Positions 1-8,683 of a stretch of 64,000 nt of DNA are shown here, in pieces; the first letter of the stretch is position 1, and each line of letters begins with the position of its first letter. A program made the position numbers and the translations under genes. Under the pieces are notes generated by a model that saw only the letters and a program-made list of their open reading frames with translations, searched no databases and was not told the DNA's origin. The stretch covers positions 186,001-250,000 of the forward strand of contig NZ_JYIV01000030.1 in the NCBI RefSeq assembly GCF_000956405.1, written 5' to 3'. This stretch comes from Microbacterium oxydans. GTDB taxonomy: Bacteria; Actinomycetota; Actinomycetes; Actinomycetales; Microbacteriaceae.

Positions 1-36
1 CTCATGCCCCGAGCCTAGGGCACACGATGAGGCGGG

Positions 37-630
37 TCACCCTCGGGAACGACGCACCCAGAGATCGATCAGTGCCCCGAGCCCGATCGCGAGCACGATC
101 GAGACCGGCACCGCGACGAGAGGGCCACCGGGGAGGAGCGTCGCGACAGCAGCACCGACCGCCGCCTGGTACAGCGCCCATCCGGTCGCTGCGAGGCTCA
201 CGAGCGCGAGGTAGCGCGGCGGATGGACATGCGACGCTCCGGCGACCAGGTTGATCGCGAGTCTCGCGAACGGGACGAATCGCGCGGTGAACAGCACCGT
301 CGCCATCCCACCGTCCAGGCGGTGTCGCGCCCATCCGAGTGCCTGCTGCACGCGTGGTGTCCTCATCCATCTCCAGCGTTGCGTACCCACCGACCTGCCG
401 ATGAGGTAGCAGCAGGCGTCACCGATGGCAGCGGCGACGGCGGCGCACAGGACGACGGCCCACAGCGGTGGCGAGCCCGTCGTGACCGCGATCGCGCCCA
501 GAGCGGTCACCGCGATCTCGCCGGGCACCACCACGAAGAAGGCATCCCCGATGACGAGCAGACTCATCACGCCCAGGCTCCAGGGGCTCGCCAGCAAGGC
601 GGTGAGCAGATCCGTCGGCACGTCGTCCAC
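37..630 (-). CDS. DedA/SNARE-associated family membrane protein
   Basis: A 197-residue integral membrane protein with a GTG start. Hydrophobic segments lie near residues 14-50, 54-75 and 135-185. The FTARFVPFARLAINLVAG stretch around residues 114-131 matches the conserved re-entrant loop of DedA proteins (F-x-R-x-x-P-x-x-R). Members of this family act in the cytoplasmic membrane and have been linked to lipid scrambling and undecaprenyl-phosphate recycling; the substrate here is unknown. It is divergent from the glycosyltransferase gene, with about 130 bp between the two starts. Family assignment is good; the specific role is not visible. Confidence 0.85.
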   Translation of the reverse strand: MDDVPTDLLTALLASPWSLGVMSLLVIGDAFFVVVPGEIAVTALGAIAVTTGSPPLWAVVLCAAVAAAIGDACCYLIGRSVGTQRWRWMRTPRVQQALGWARHRLDGGMATVLFTARFVPFARLAINLVAGASHVHPPRYLALVSLAATGWALYQAAVGAAVATLLPGGPLVAVPVSIVLAIGLGALIDLWVRRSRG

Positions 631-761
631 TGTGCCCGCGGCGGGTGAACGGGAACCAAAGAGCGGATAGCCGGTGACCCGTTCTCCAGCATCCGATGAA
701 CATCCGGTGCAGAGGGGCGTCTGAGGTCCTTCCTGGTCCCGTGGGGCGTCATCCTGAGGCT

Positions 762-2702
762 GTGAGAGTAGCGATCGTCACGGAGTCCTTCCTTCCGCAC
801 ATGAACGGCGTCACCGGCTCGGTGCTGCAGATCCTGCGACACCTCGAACGGCGGGGACACGAGGCTCATGTCATCGCCCCCGACGCCGTCGGTGCACCGA
901 CGGAGCTCAGCGGCGCCCGCATCGAACACATCCCGAGCCTCGCGCTCCCGGGGTACCGGCACGTGCGGGTGGGGACATCGAGCGCCCACCGCGTCGCCGT
1001 CTCGCTCGCTCGCTTCCAGCCCGACGTCGTGCACCTCGCGTCGCCGTTCGCCCTGGGATGGAGTGGGGTGCTGGCGGCGCAGCGCCTGAGCCTGCCGACG
1101 GTCGCCGCCTATCAGACCGACGTGGCCGCGTACACCGCGCGCTATCGGGTCGCCGCGACAACCGGCATCGCGCAGGCCCACATCGCCCGCCTGCATCGAC
1201 GAGCCACCCTCACCCTCGCCCCCTCCGTCGACTCGGCCGGGCAGCTCGCCGCCCTCGGCATCGATCGCGTGCGGCGTTGGGGGAGGGGTGTCGACGCCGA
1301 GCGGTTCCAGCCGTCACGACGCGACGACGCGCTCCGAGCAGCCTGGGATGCTGATGTCGTCATCGGCTACGTCGGACGCCTCGCGCCCGAGAAGCAGGTC
1401 GAAGACCTCGTCGCACTCCGCGGCATCCCCGCCACGCGCCTGGTGATCGTGGGCGACGGACCCAGCAGAGCGAAGTTGCAGGGACTGCTGCCCGATGCAA
1501 TCTTCCTCGGCCACCTCGACGGAGAGGCGCTCGCCGCGGCGATGGCATCCTTCGACCTGTTCGTGCACCCGGGGGAGAGCGAGACGTTCGGTCAGACCCT
1601 GCAGGAAGCCCACGCGAGCGGTGTTCCCGTGATCGCGACGGGCCGAGGCGGTCCACTGGGTCTCGTGCGCATGGGGATCGACGGCTGGCTCTACCGACCG
1701 GGGGACTTCGACGATCTGCGCAGCAGGGTGGCGGACCTCACCGGCGACGCGCGTAAGAGACGGGCGTTCGGTCGGGCGGGCCGCGAAGCCGTGCAGGAGC
1801 GCAGCTGGGAGACGGTGTGCGACCAGCTCCTCGACCACTTCGACGAGGCGAGGACGCTGCATGCGGCGGATACCCGGGCTCGAGCTCGTCGCCTCGTCCG
1901 CCCCGAGCCACCCGCAGCCGTCGTCCCCCGTCGGTGGCAGCGATACGTCGCCCTCGGGGACTCGCTCACGGAAGGGCTCTGCGATCCGGCCCCTGATGGC
2001 GCGCTGCGGGGATGGGCTGACCGTCTCGCCCTCCTGCTCGCGGCCAAGGGCGGCCTGCACTACGCGAACCTGGCCATCCGGTCCAAGCGCGTGCGCGACG
2101 TCTCCGGGGCGCAGCTGGACAGAGCGCTCGAGCTCCGGCCTGACCTCGTGTCGATCCTGATCGGTGCCAACGACCTCGTGAAACCCCGCGTGGATGTCAC
2201 GGCGCTCGCCGCAGAGCTCGAGGATGCCGTGCGCCGTGTGAGGGCGATCGGGGCCGACGTGCTCCTCGTCACCCCCTTCCTTCCCGGCCGACGCGCTGCG
2301 TCGATCTATACGCGGAGGTTCTCCGCCTTCGCCACCGCGTTGAGCGGGATCGCCCTGCGCACCGGCGCCGTCCTGATAGACACGGACCTTCATCCCGCGC
2401 TGGCCGAGCGTCCGAACTGGGGAGAGGACCTGGTCCACCTGAGCAGTCGTGGACACCGGTTCCTCGCTTACCGTGCTGCCGAGGTGCTGGGTGTACCGGA
2501 CGCGGATGCGCTCGGAGTGCTCGATGCGGCGATGCACGAGCATGAGGCCATCGGCGTCGGTGCCTGGTGGCGACAGTATGCGCTGCCGTGGGTCTGGCGT
2601 CGCCTCAACGGTCGGGCGGCAGGAGACGGGAGGATCGCGAAACACGAGGACTACGTGTATCTCGGTCGGCCTTCTGCGGCATTCGCTTCGGTCGTGCCCT
2701 GA
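762..2702 (+). CDS. Fusion of GT4 glycosyltransferase and SGNH/GDSL hydrolase
   Basis: Residues 1-375 are a GT-B glycosyltransferase of the GT4 type: N-terminal VAIVTESFLPHMNGVTGSV, then YVGRLAPEKQVEDL and a C-terminal HPGESETFGQTLQEA donor-site motif. This half resembles mannosyltransferases of the PimB/MgtA kind. From about residue 390 an SGNH hydrolase follows: block I GDSLTEG, block III GANDL and block V DLVHLSSRGH are all present, so the Ser/Asn/His/Asp set looks intact. I chose the GTG at 762 because the sequence becomes family-like there; an upstream ATG at 696 would add 22 unrelated residues. The hydrolase could remove or transfer acyl groups on the glycan or lipid made by the transferase half, which is inference. 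It converges with ugd, 12 bp away. Confidence 0.85.
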   Translation: MRVAIVTESFLPHMNGVTGSVLQILRHLERRGHEAHVIAPDAVGAPTELSGARIEHIPSLALPGYRHVRVGTSSAHRVAVSLARFQPDVVHLASPFALGWSGVLAAQRLSLPTVAAYQTDVAAYTARYRVAATTGIAQAHIARLHRRATLTLAPSVDSAGQLAALGIDRVRRWGRGVDAERFQPSRRDDALRAAWDADVVIGYVGRLAPEKQVEDLVALRGIPATRLVIVGDGPSRAKLQGLLPDAIFLGHLDGEALAAAMASFDLFVHPGESETFGQTLQEAHASGVPVIATGRGGPLGLVRMGIDGWLYRPGDFDDLRSRVADLTGDARKRRAFGRAGREAVQERSWETVCDQLLDHFDEARTLHAADTRARARRLVRPEPPAAVVPRRWQRYVALGDSLTEGLCDPAPDGALRGWADRLALLLAAKGGLHYANLAIRSKRVRDVSGAQLDRALELRPDLVSILIGANDLVKPRVDVTALAAELEDAVRRVRAIGADVLLVTPFLPGRRAASIYTRRFSAFATALSGIALRTGAVLIDTDLHPALAERPNWGEDLVHLSSRGHRFLAYRAAEVLGVPDADALGVLDAAMHEHEAIGVGAWWRQYALPWVWRRLNGRAAGDGRIAKHEDYVYLGRPSAAFASVVP

Positions 2703-2714
2703 GATCCGCCTCCG

Positions 2715-4025
2715 TCAGCGCCGGCCCATGCCGTGGTACTGCCAGCCGGCGGCGCGCCAGGCTGTCGAGTCGAGGCAGTTGCGACCGTCGATGATGATCC
2801 GGCCGCGGACGAGTGCCCCCGCGTGCTCCGGTGAGAGCTCCCGTCGATACTCGTCCCACTCGGTGACGACCACGACGGCGTCCGCCTCGCGCAGAGCCTC
2901 GTCGCGATCGCGGGCATAGCCGAGTTGCGGGTGCGCCGCGGCAGCCTTGTCGACCGCGGCGGGGTCGGTGACGACGACATCAGCACCCAGGCCGCGAAGA
3001 CGCACGGCCACGTCGAGGGCCGGCGAGTCCCTGATGTCATCGCTGAAGGGTTTGAACGCCGCTCCCAGCACGGCGATCCTGCGGCCGAACACCAGGCCGC
3101 CCAGCGCGTCCACCACGATCTGCACCGCGCGGTCGCGGCGTCGGAGATTGATCGTGTCGACCTCGCGCAGGAAGCCGACGGCCTCGCCGCGGCCCAGCTC
3201 TTCGGCACGTGCCGCGAATGCCCTGATGTCCTTGGGCAGGCAACCGCCGCCGAAGCCGATGCCTGCGCCGAGATACCGTGGACCGATCCGGCTGTCATGG
3301 CCCAGCGCGTCGGCGAGCAGAGCGACATCCGCACCGGACGCCTCCGCGATCTCCGCCATGGCGTTGATGAAGGAGATCTTCGTGGCGACGAAGGCGTTCG
3401 CTGCGCCCTTGACCAGCTCCGCCGTCGCGAGGTCGGTCACCAGGAACGGTGTCCCGCCGTCGACAGCAGCTCGGTACACCCCTCGCAGGGCTTCGACGGC
3501 CCGCTCACCGCGGATCCCCGGTTCCGCGCCGACGACGAGACGGTCCGGTGTCAGCGTGTCGTGCACGGCCCAGCCCTCGCGGAGGAACTCCGGATTCCAG
3601 ACGAGCGTCGCGCCGGTGGCGGAGATGCGCTCAGCGATCCCCGCTGCGGTCCCGACGGGGACGGTGGATTTGCCGGCCACCACGACTCCCGCGCGCAGGT
3701 GAGGGAGCAGACCGTCGACGGCCGCGTCGACGTAGCGGAGGTCTGCGGTGTTCGCCCCCGGGGTCTGCGGTGTGCCGACCGCGAGGAAGTGGACATCTGC
3801 GCCTGCGGCGTCGACCATCCGATCGCTGAAGCGGAGCCGTCCCGACGACAGGCCATCCGCGAGGAGTTGCGAGAGCCGTGGTTCGAAGAACGGCGCAGCG
3901 CCCGACGAGAGCGAGGCGACCTTCTGCCGGTCGACGTCGATGCCCACGACGTCGTGTCCGAGGGAGGCCATGGCGGCGGCATGGACGGCACCGAGGTATC
4001 CGCAGCCGATGACTGACAAGCGCAT
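2715..4025 (-). CDS. ugd: UDP-glucose 6-dehydrogenase
   Basis: A NAD-dependent oxidoreductase of the UDP-glucose/GDP-mannose dehydrogenase family, converting UDP-glucose to UDP-glucuronate for polysaccharide synthesis. The N-terminus has the Rossmann motif VIGCGYLGAVHAAAM. The catalytic cysteine lies in GFGGGCLPKDIRAF near residue 255. The C-terminal UDP-binding domain carries GAAFKPFSDDIRDSPA. About 436 residues, the usual size. I prefer the ATG at 4025, which follows a GGTGGAG ribosome site; a GTG at 4037 would add four residues. Facing a glycosyltransferase, it probably belongs to an envelope polysaccharide locus. Confidence 0.9.
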   Translation of the reverse strand: MRLSVIGCGYLGAVHAAAMASLGHDVVGIDVDRQKVASLSSGAAPFFEPRLSQLLADGLSSGRLRFSDRMVDAAGADVHFLAVGTPQTPGANTADLRYVDAAVDGLLPHLRAGVVVAGKSTVPVGTAAGIAERISATGATLVWNPEFLREGWAVHDTLTPDRLVVGAEPGIRGERAVEALRGVYRAAVDGGTPFLVTDLATAELVKGAANAFVATKISFINAMAEIAEASGADVALLADALGHDSRIGPRYLGAGIGFGGGCLPKDIRAFAARAEELGRGEAVGFLREVDTINLRRRDRAVQIVVDALGGLVFGRRIAVLGAAFKPFSDDIRDSPALDVAVRLRGLGADVVVTDPAAVDKAAAAHPQLGYARDRDEALREADAVVVVTEWDEYRRELSPEHAGALVRGRIIIDGRNCLDSTAWRAAGWQYHGMGRR

Positions 4026-4144
4026 GGACTCCACCACAGCGGATGCTCATCTCGCATCGGAGTCCACGCGGTGAACGCGTCGTGGCCGGTCGATGTCCTT
4101 TCTCCGGTCCAGCACCGCCTCGCGGGAATCGAGGAACTCGCTGT

Positions 4145-4150
4145 TAGAGT
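4145..4150 (+). promoter_or_regulatory. Probable -10 box of the pnp transcript
   Basis: TAGAGT fits the actinobacterial TANNNT -10 consensus. It would start a transcript near 4157, giving a leader of about 230 nt before the pnp start at 4387. No clear -35 box is visible. Confidence 0.4.
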
Positions 4151-4152
4151 GG

Positions 4153-4186
4153 ATGAGGTTGATGTCTGTCAACCGCACAACCTCAT
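4153..4186 (+). promoter_or_regulatory. Overlapping, mutually exclusive inverted repeats at the head of the pnp leader
   Basis: ATGAGGTT (4153-4160) is complementary to AACCTCAT (4179-4186). A shorter hairpin, GGTTGA (4157-4162) with TCAACC (4169-4174), shares the GGTT strand. The two pairings cannot form together, so this could be an alternative-structure element at the start of the leader RNA or a protein-binding palindrome. Confidence 0.35.
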
Positions 4187-4189
4187 ATC

Positions 4190-4310
4190 GACTCATGGAG
4201 CGATCGGCGGAGAAGCTGGTCCCCTGTGGTGGGTTCCTCGGCGCACGTCGGGTGGCTTTCTACTGGTGGCCAGCGCAGGCGAGATTCGCGGGAATGCCCG
4301 CGCGCCCGAA
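4190..4310 (+). ncRNA. Structured pnp leader, Actino-pnp motif candidate
   Basis: The 350 bp between ugd and pnp contains no gene I can support. Actinobacteria are known to carry a conserved 5' UTR structure before pnp, the Actino-pnp motif, probably linked to autoregulation of this exoribonuclease. The leader here contains a perfect hairpin, CGCGGG (4287-4292), loop AATG, CCCGCG (4297-4302). It also has the complementary-rich stretch CTACTGGTGGCCAGCG (4259-4274). Position and structure fit the motif; an exact covariance match was not possible here, and the boundaries are approximate. Confidence 0.55.
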
Positions 4311-4386
4311 CCCTTCCGTTCCGCTCCTTTGAACACGCTCGCGCGTCACACGGATTCGCGAGTCTAAACAAAGAAGGAGAGACCTC

Positions 4387-6663
4387 TTGGAAGGTCCTGA
4401 AATCACCGCCACCGAGGCCGTTCTCGACAACGGCCGCTTCGGCACCCGCACCATCCGCTTCGAGACCGGCCGCCTCGCGCAGCAGGCTCAGGGCGCAGTC
4501 GCCGCCTACCTCGACGGCGAGACCATGCTCCTCTCGGCCACCAGCGCAGGCAAGCACCCGCGCGAGGGCTTCGACTTCTTCCCGCTGACGGTCGACGTCG
4601 AGGAGCGTTCGTACGCCGCCGGCAAGATCCCTGGCTCGTTCTTCCGTCGTGAGGGTCGTCCCTCCACCGAGGCGATCCTCGTCTGCCGTCTCATCGACCG
4701 TCCGCTGCGCCCGTCGTTCGTCGACGGACTGCGCAACGAGGTCCAGATCGTCATCACGGTCCTCTCGATCGCGCCGGGCGAGTTCTACGACGCTCTCGCC
4801 ATCAACGCGGCGTCCGCGTCGACGCAGATCTCCGGTCTGCCCTTCTCGGGCCCCGTCGCCGGCGTGCGCCTCGCGTTCATCCCCGGCCAGGGCGAGCACG
4901 CCGACCAGTGGGTCGCGTTCCCGACCGCTGAGCAGGTCTCCGAGGCCGTGTTCGACCTGATCGTCGCCGGTCGCGTCGTCACCAAGGCGGACGGCAGCGA
5001 AGACGTCGCGATCATGATGGTCGAGGCCGAGGCCACCGAGCACAGCTGGAACCTGATCAAGGCCGGCGCCACCAAGCCGAACGAGGACGTCGTGGCCCAG
5101 GGCCTCGAGGCCTCCAAGCCCTTCATCGCCCAGCTCGTCAAGGCTCAGGCCGAGCTCGCCGCCACCGCGTCGAAGGAACCGGGCGTCTACCCGGTCTTCC
5201 CGGCCTACAGCGATGAGGTGCACAGCTTCGTCTCGGAGCGCGCCTTCGCCGAGCTCAGCGATGTCTACCAGATCGCCGACAAGGTCGAGCGTCAGACCGC
5301 TGACGACGCGATCAAGGACCGCGTCAAGGCCGAGCTCATCGAGGCCACCGAGGCGGGATCGCTCCCGGCTGCGGCTCCGCTCGAGTTCTCTGCGGCGTAC
5401 AAGGCCGTCACCAAGAAGATCGTCCGTGGACGTATCCTCACCGAGGGCGCCCGCATCGACGGTCGTGGGCTGGCGGACATCCGCCCGCTCGACGCCGAGG
5501 TGCAGGTCATCCCGCGCGTGCACGGTTCCGCGATCTTCCAGCGCGGCGAGACCCAGATCCTGGGCGTCACCACGCTGAACATGCTCAAGATGGAGCAGCA
5601 GATCGACTCGCTGTCGCCCACGACGAGCAAGCGCTACATGCACCACTACAACTTCCCGCCCTACTCGACCGGTGAGACCGGCCGTGTGGGTTCGCCGAAG
5701 CGTCGCGAGATCGGGCACGGCTTCCTCGCCGAACGCGCCCTCGTGCCGGTGCTGCCGAGCCGCGAGGAGTTCCCGTACGCGATCCGTCAGGTCTCCGAGG
5801 CGCTCAGCTCCAACGGCTCGACCTCGATGGGCTCCGTCTGCGCGTCGACCCTGTCGCTGCTGAACGCGGGTGTGCCGCTGCGCGCTCCCGTCGCCGGTAT
5901 CGCCATGGGTCTCGTCTCGGACGAGGTCAACGGTGAGACCCGCTACGCGGCGCTGACCGACATCCTGGGCGCGGAGGATGCTCTCGGCGACATGGACTTC
6001 AAGGTCGCAGGCACGAGCGAGTTCGTCACCGCGATCCAGCTCGACACGAAGCTCGACGGCATCCCGTCGTCGGTGCTCGCGGGTGCGCTGACCCAGGCCA
6101 AGGATGCCCGTCTGACCATCCTCAACGTGCTGAACGCCGCGATCGATGCTCCTGACGAGATGGCGCCGACCGCGCCGCGCGTCATCAGCGTCCAGATCCC
6201 GGTGGACAAGATCGGCGAGCTGATCGGCCCGAAGGGCAAGACGATCAACGCGATCCAGGACGAGACCGGCGCGCAGATCTCCATCGAGGAGGACGGCACC
6301 GTCTACATCGGCGCGACCGACGGCCCCTCGGCCGAGGCCGCCCGTGCCCAGGTCAACGCGATCGCCAACCCCACCAACCCGGAGGTCGGCGAGCAGTTCC
6401 TCGGCACCGTCGTGAAGATCGCCACCTTCGGTGCGTTCGTCTCGCTGCTGCCGGGCAAGGACGGCCTCCTGCACGTCACCGAGGTGCGCAAGCTCGCCGG
6501 TGGCAAGCGCGTCGAGAACGTCGACGACGTGCTCTCGGTCGGCCAGAAGATCCTCGTGAAGATCACGAAGATCGACGACCGTGGCAAGCTCTCGCTCGAG
6601 CCCGTGCTCGACGACGCTCCGGCTGCGGAGGCTGCGCCCGCGGAGGACGCCGCCGCCGAGTAA
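4387..6663 (+). CDS. pnp: Polyribonucleotide nucleotidyltransferase (PNPase)
   Basis: Cytoplasmic 3'-5' phosphorolytic exoribonuclease that degrades mRNA and can add 3' tails. The 758-residue protein has the full layout: first RNase PH domain (about 15-150), helical linker, second RNase PH domain (about 345-560), KH domain starting near 598 with the GPKG loop, and S1 domain from about 667 ([20 protein letters not shown]). An acidic Ala/Glu-rich tail ends the protein. The start is TTG, 6 nt after AAGGAGA (4374-4380), which fixes it well. The long structured leader suggests post-transcriptional autoregulation. rpsO, often found just upstream of pnp, is not present here. Confidence 0.97.
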   Translation: MEGPEITATEAVLDNGRFGTRTIRFETGRLAQQAQGAVAAYLDGETMLLSATSAGKHPREGFDFFPLTVDVEERSYAAGKIPGSFFRREGRPSTEAILVCRLIDRPLRPSFVDGLRNEVQIVITVLSIAPGEFYDALAINAASASTQISGLPFSGPVAGVRLAFIPGQGEHADQWVAFPTAEQVSEAVFDLIVAGRVVTKADGSEDVAIMMVEAEATEHSWNLIKAGATKPNEDVVAQGLEASKPFIAQLVKAQAELAATASKEPGVYPVFPAYSDEVHSFVSERAFAELSDVYQIADKVERQTADDAIKDRVKAELIEATEAGSLPAAAPLEFSAAYKAVTKKIVRGRILTEGARIDGRGLADIRPLDAEVQVIPRVHGSAIFQRGETQILGVTTLNMLKMEQQIDSLSPTTSKRYMHHYNFPPYSTGETGRVGSPKRREIGHGFLAERALVPVLPSREEFPYAIRQVSEALSSNGSTSMGSVCASTLSLLNAGVPLRAPVAGIAMGLVSDEVNGETRYAALTDILGAEDALGDMDFKVAGTSEFVTAIQLDTKLDGIPSSVLAGALTQAKDARLTILNVLNAAIDAPDEMAPTAPRVISVQIPVDKIGELIGPKGKTINAIQDETGAQISIEEDGTVYIGATDGPSAEAARAQVNAIANPTNPEVGEQFLGTVVKIATFGAFVSLLPGKDGLLHVTEVRKLAGGKRVENVDDVLSVGQKILVKITKIDDRGKLSLEPVLDDAPAAEAAPAEDAAAE

Positions 6664-6678
6664 GCACAGCGTTCGAAC

Positions 6679-6720
6679 GGAACCCGGGCCTCTTCCCGCA
6701 GAGGAGGCCCGGGTTCCTTC
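6679..6720 (+). terminator. Rho-independent terminator after pnp
   Basis: A perfect 14-bp stem, GGAACCCGGGCCTC (6679-6692) with GAGGCCCGGGTTCC (6704-6717), is followed by a short TTC tail. It lies 16 bp after the pnp stop codon. Confidence 0.85.
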
Positions 6721-6882
6721 GTCCAAGGGTGTGACCAAATCGTTATCGGGTGTTTCCGCGCCGTTCCCCGGATTGGTCAGGACGTTCGGCGAAGTCGCTT
6801 ACTCTCGAAGTACGCACCGGGGGGTGCAGATCCAGCAGGTACGCAGGTCGGCACGCACCGATCGACGCGGGGGTGAGAGAGA

Positions 6883-7911
6883 ATGCGGTTGTTCAGCGTA
6901 GGCGCAGGAGCGTCTGAGGAAAGCGCCCAGCAGGGCGCTGTCGAGCATCCGTCCGCGCCCATCCCGATCGTCGGACCAGGCATAGGAGAGTCCATCCGCG
7001 TCGCCCTCGGCGAGACCGGTTTCACGACTTTCCCGTTGATGCTCGGAGCGGCCGAGTTCGGGTGGAACGTCGACCTCGAGACCAGCCACGGCATCCTCGA
7101 TCGCTACGTGGAGTTCGGCGGGAACGCCATCCACACCGCTGACGGCTTCTCGGGTGGACGCAGCGAGCACATCATCGGACAGTGGCTCCGGTCGCGCGGC
7201 CAGCGCGAACGCAGCGTCCTGAGCGTCCGCATCGGCGCTCATGCCGACAACCCCGGCCTCGGCTCGGTCAATCTCGTCCGTGCCGTCGAAGGGTCGTTGA
7301 CCAGGCTCGGCGTCGATCGCATCGACGTGCTCTATCTCGATGCCACTCTCGACGCGACGACCAACCTCGAAGACACCTTGGCCACCGTCGAGTGGATGAC
7401 GGATGCCGGCAAGATCGGTGCGGTCGGTGCATTCGGCTTCGCCCCGGAGCGGCTCGTGGAGGCGCGCATCCTGGCCGCGGCCGGGTACCCCCGCATCCAG
7501 GTGATCGACACCCCGTACAACCTCGTCCGTCGTCAGCCGTTCGAGGGCGACCTGCGGCTCGTGGCCGGCGCCCAGAACCTCGCCGTCACGCCGTCGCACG
7601 CGCTCGAGCACGGATTCCTCTCCGGCCGGCATCGCAGCAAGGCCCTCACCTCGCGCGGTGTGCGGGGCGAGCAGCTGCGTGGTCATCTGAACCGCAGGGG
7701 GATCAAGATCCTGCGGGCTCTCGATCAGGTCGCGGAAGAGGTGAGCGCTCCCGTCGCGGCGGTCTCCATCGCCTGGTTGCTCGCCCAGCGGACGGTCGCG
7801 GCACCCATCGTGAACGCGTTCGCGAGCGATCATGTCGATGAGCTCATGCAGGGAGCGGGAGTATCCCTCTCCCGCAGCCAGGTCTCCGATCTCACCCGGG
7901 CGGGCAACTGA
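6883..7911 (+). CDS. Aldo/keto reductase-fold protein lacking the catalytic tetrad
   Basis: 342 residues with the (beta/alpha)8 layout of aldo/keto reductases and recognisable family blocks. At the places where active enzymes have Asp, Tyr, Lys and His, this protein reads His84 (IHTADGF), Phe89 (GFSGGRSE), Arg116 (SVRIGAH) and Asp153 (LYLDATL). All four tetrad residues therefore appear substituted. This suggests a non-reductase or regulatory role, or a divergent chemistry. The first 35 residues are a poorly conserved extension. The start at 6883 follows a purine-rich GGGTGAGAGAGA stretch. It is followed by the phosphatase gene on the same strand, 69 bp downstream. Confidence 0.75.
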   Translation: MRLFSVGAGASEESAQQGAVEHPSAPIPIVGPGIGESIRVALGETGFTTFPLMLGAAEFGWNVDLETSHGILDRYVEFGGNAIHTADGFSGGRSEHIIGQWLRSRGQRERSVLSVRIGAHADNPGLGSVNLVRAVEGSLTRLGVDRIDVLYLDATLDATTNLEDTLATVEWMTDAGKIGAVGAFGFAPERLVEARILAAAGYPRIQVIDTPYNLVRRQPFEGDLRLVAGAQNLAVTPSHALEHGFLSGRHRSKALTSRGVRGEQLRGHLNRRGIKILRALDQVAEEVSAPVAAVSIAWLLAQRTVAAPIVNAFASDHVDELMQGAGVSLSRSQVSDLTRAGN

Positions 7912-7980
7912 GCTTCCACCTACCCGTGACATAGGGTGGAAGAGAGGTCCGGCGGATGCTGGCGATGAAGCGAGCGATTT

Positions 7981-8583
7981 GTGACGCACTACATATATCT
8001 GGTCAGACACGGTGAACATCAGGATGCCGAGTACGGTCTCGCCGACGGACCCCTCTCGCCGAGGGGACAGCGTCAGGCGGAGCTGATCGCGGATCGGCTG
8101 TCCGGGCTTCCTCTCGACGCCGTGTGGCATTCGCCGTTGTTGCGTGCGAACGAGACGGCGCGTGCGGTCGCGGCCCGCCTGCCGTCGGTCGATCCCGAGC
8201 CCACAGCGCTGCTGTTCGACTGTGTCCCGACCGGGATGACCGACGAGACCCCGTCCGTGTTCGAGCCGTTCTTCGGTTCCGTCACCGAGGCCGAGATCGA
8301 GGCGGGGCGGGCGCAGATGTCCGACGCCGTGAACGAGTTCCTCGTGCGCAAGACCGGCGACGTGCACGAGGTGCTCATCACGCACAACTTCGTGATCTCC
8401 TGGTTCGTGCGTGAGGTCCTCGCCGCACCCGAGTGGCGGTGGATGACGCTGAATCAGTCCCACTGCGGGCTGACGGTCATCGCGCAGAAGCAGGGACGGC
8501 CGTGGACGCTGCTCACGCACAACGACACGGGCCACCTTCCCGTGGAGCTTCGCACGGGGATCCCCGACGCGCTGCTGGTCTGA
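7981..8583 (+). CDS. Histidine phosphatase family protein (phosphoglycerate mutase-like)
   Basis: A 200-residue branch-1 histidine phosphatase. The nucleophile motif is YLVRHGEH at residues 6-13, followed by SPRGQRQAE and the conserved HSPLLRANETA. The second catalytic histidine lies in VLITHNFVISWF. The substrate cannot be told from sequence: family members act on sugar phosphates, nucleotide precursors or phosphoproteins. GTG start; no strong ribosome site is visible. It sits between the AKR-fold gene and dapB. Confidence 0.85.
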   Translation: MTHYIYLVRHGEHQDAEYGLADGPLSPRGQRQAELIADRLSGLPLDAVWHSPLLRANETARAVAARLPSVDPEPTALLFDCVPTGMTDETPSVFEPFFGSVTEAEIEAGRAQMSDAVNEFLVRKTGDVHEVLITHNFVISWFVREVLAAPEWRWMTLNQSHCGLTVIAQKQGRPWTLLTHNDTGHLPVELRTGIPDALLV

Positions 8584-8671
8584 GCACACAGACCCGACGA
8601 GCCCTCGGTGGCGCCACGGATTCCGAGATACCGGCCCGCGCGCCCCTGACCGTGCTCCGCCGGCCGCGAAA

Positions 8672-8677
8672 TAGACT
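8672..8677 (+). promoter_or_regulatory. -10 box of leaderless dapB
   Basis: TAGACT ends 6 nt before the dapB ATG, so transcription should start at or beside the start codon. No ribosome-binding site is present in the gap. Confidence 0.7.
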
Positions 8678-8683
8678 GGACGC

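Noticed and set aside
4183..6738. 851-codon open frame opposite pnp
   Set aside because: It mirrors the pnp codons in a GC-rich gene and reads as low-complexity Arg/Asp/Leu/Gly with no family features. pnp is certain.
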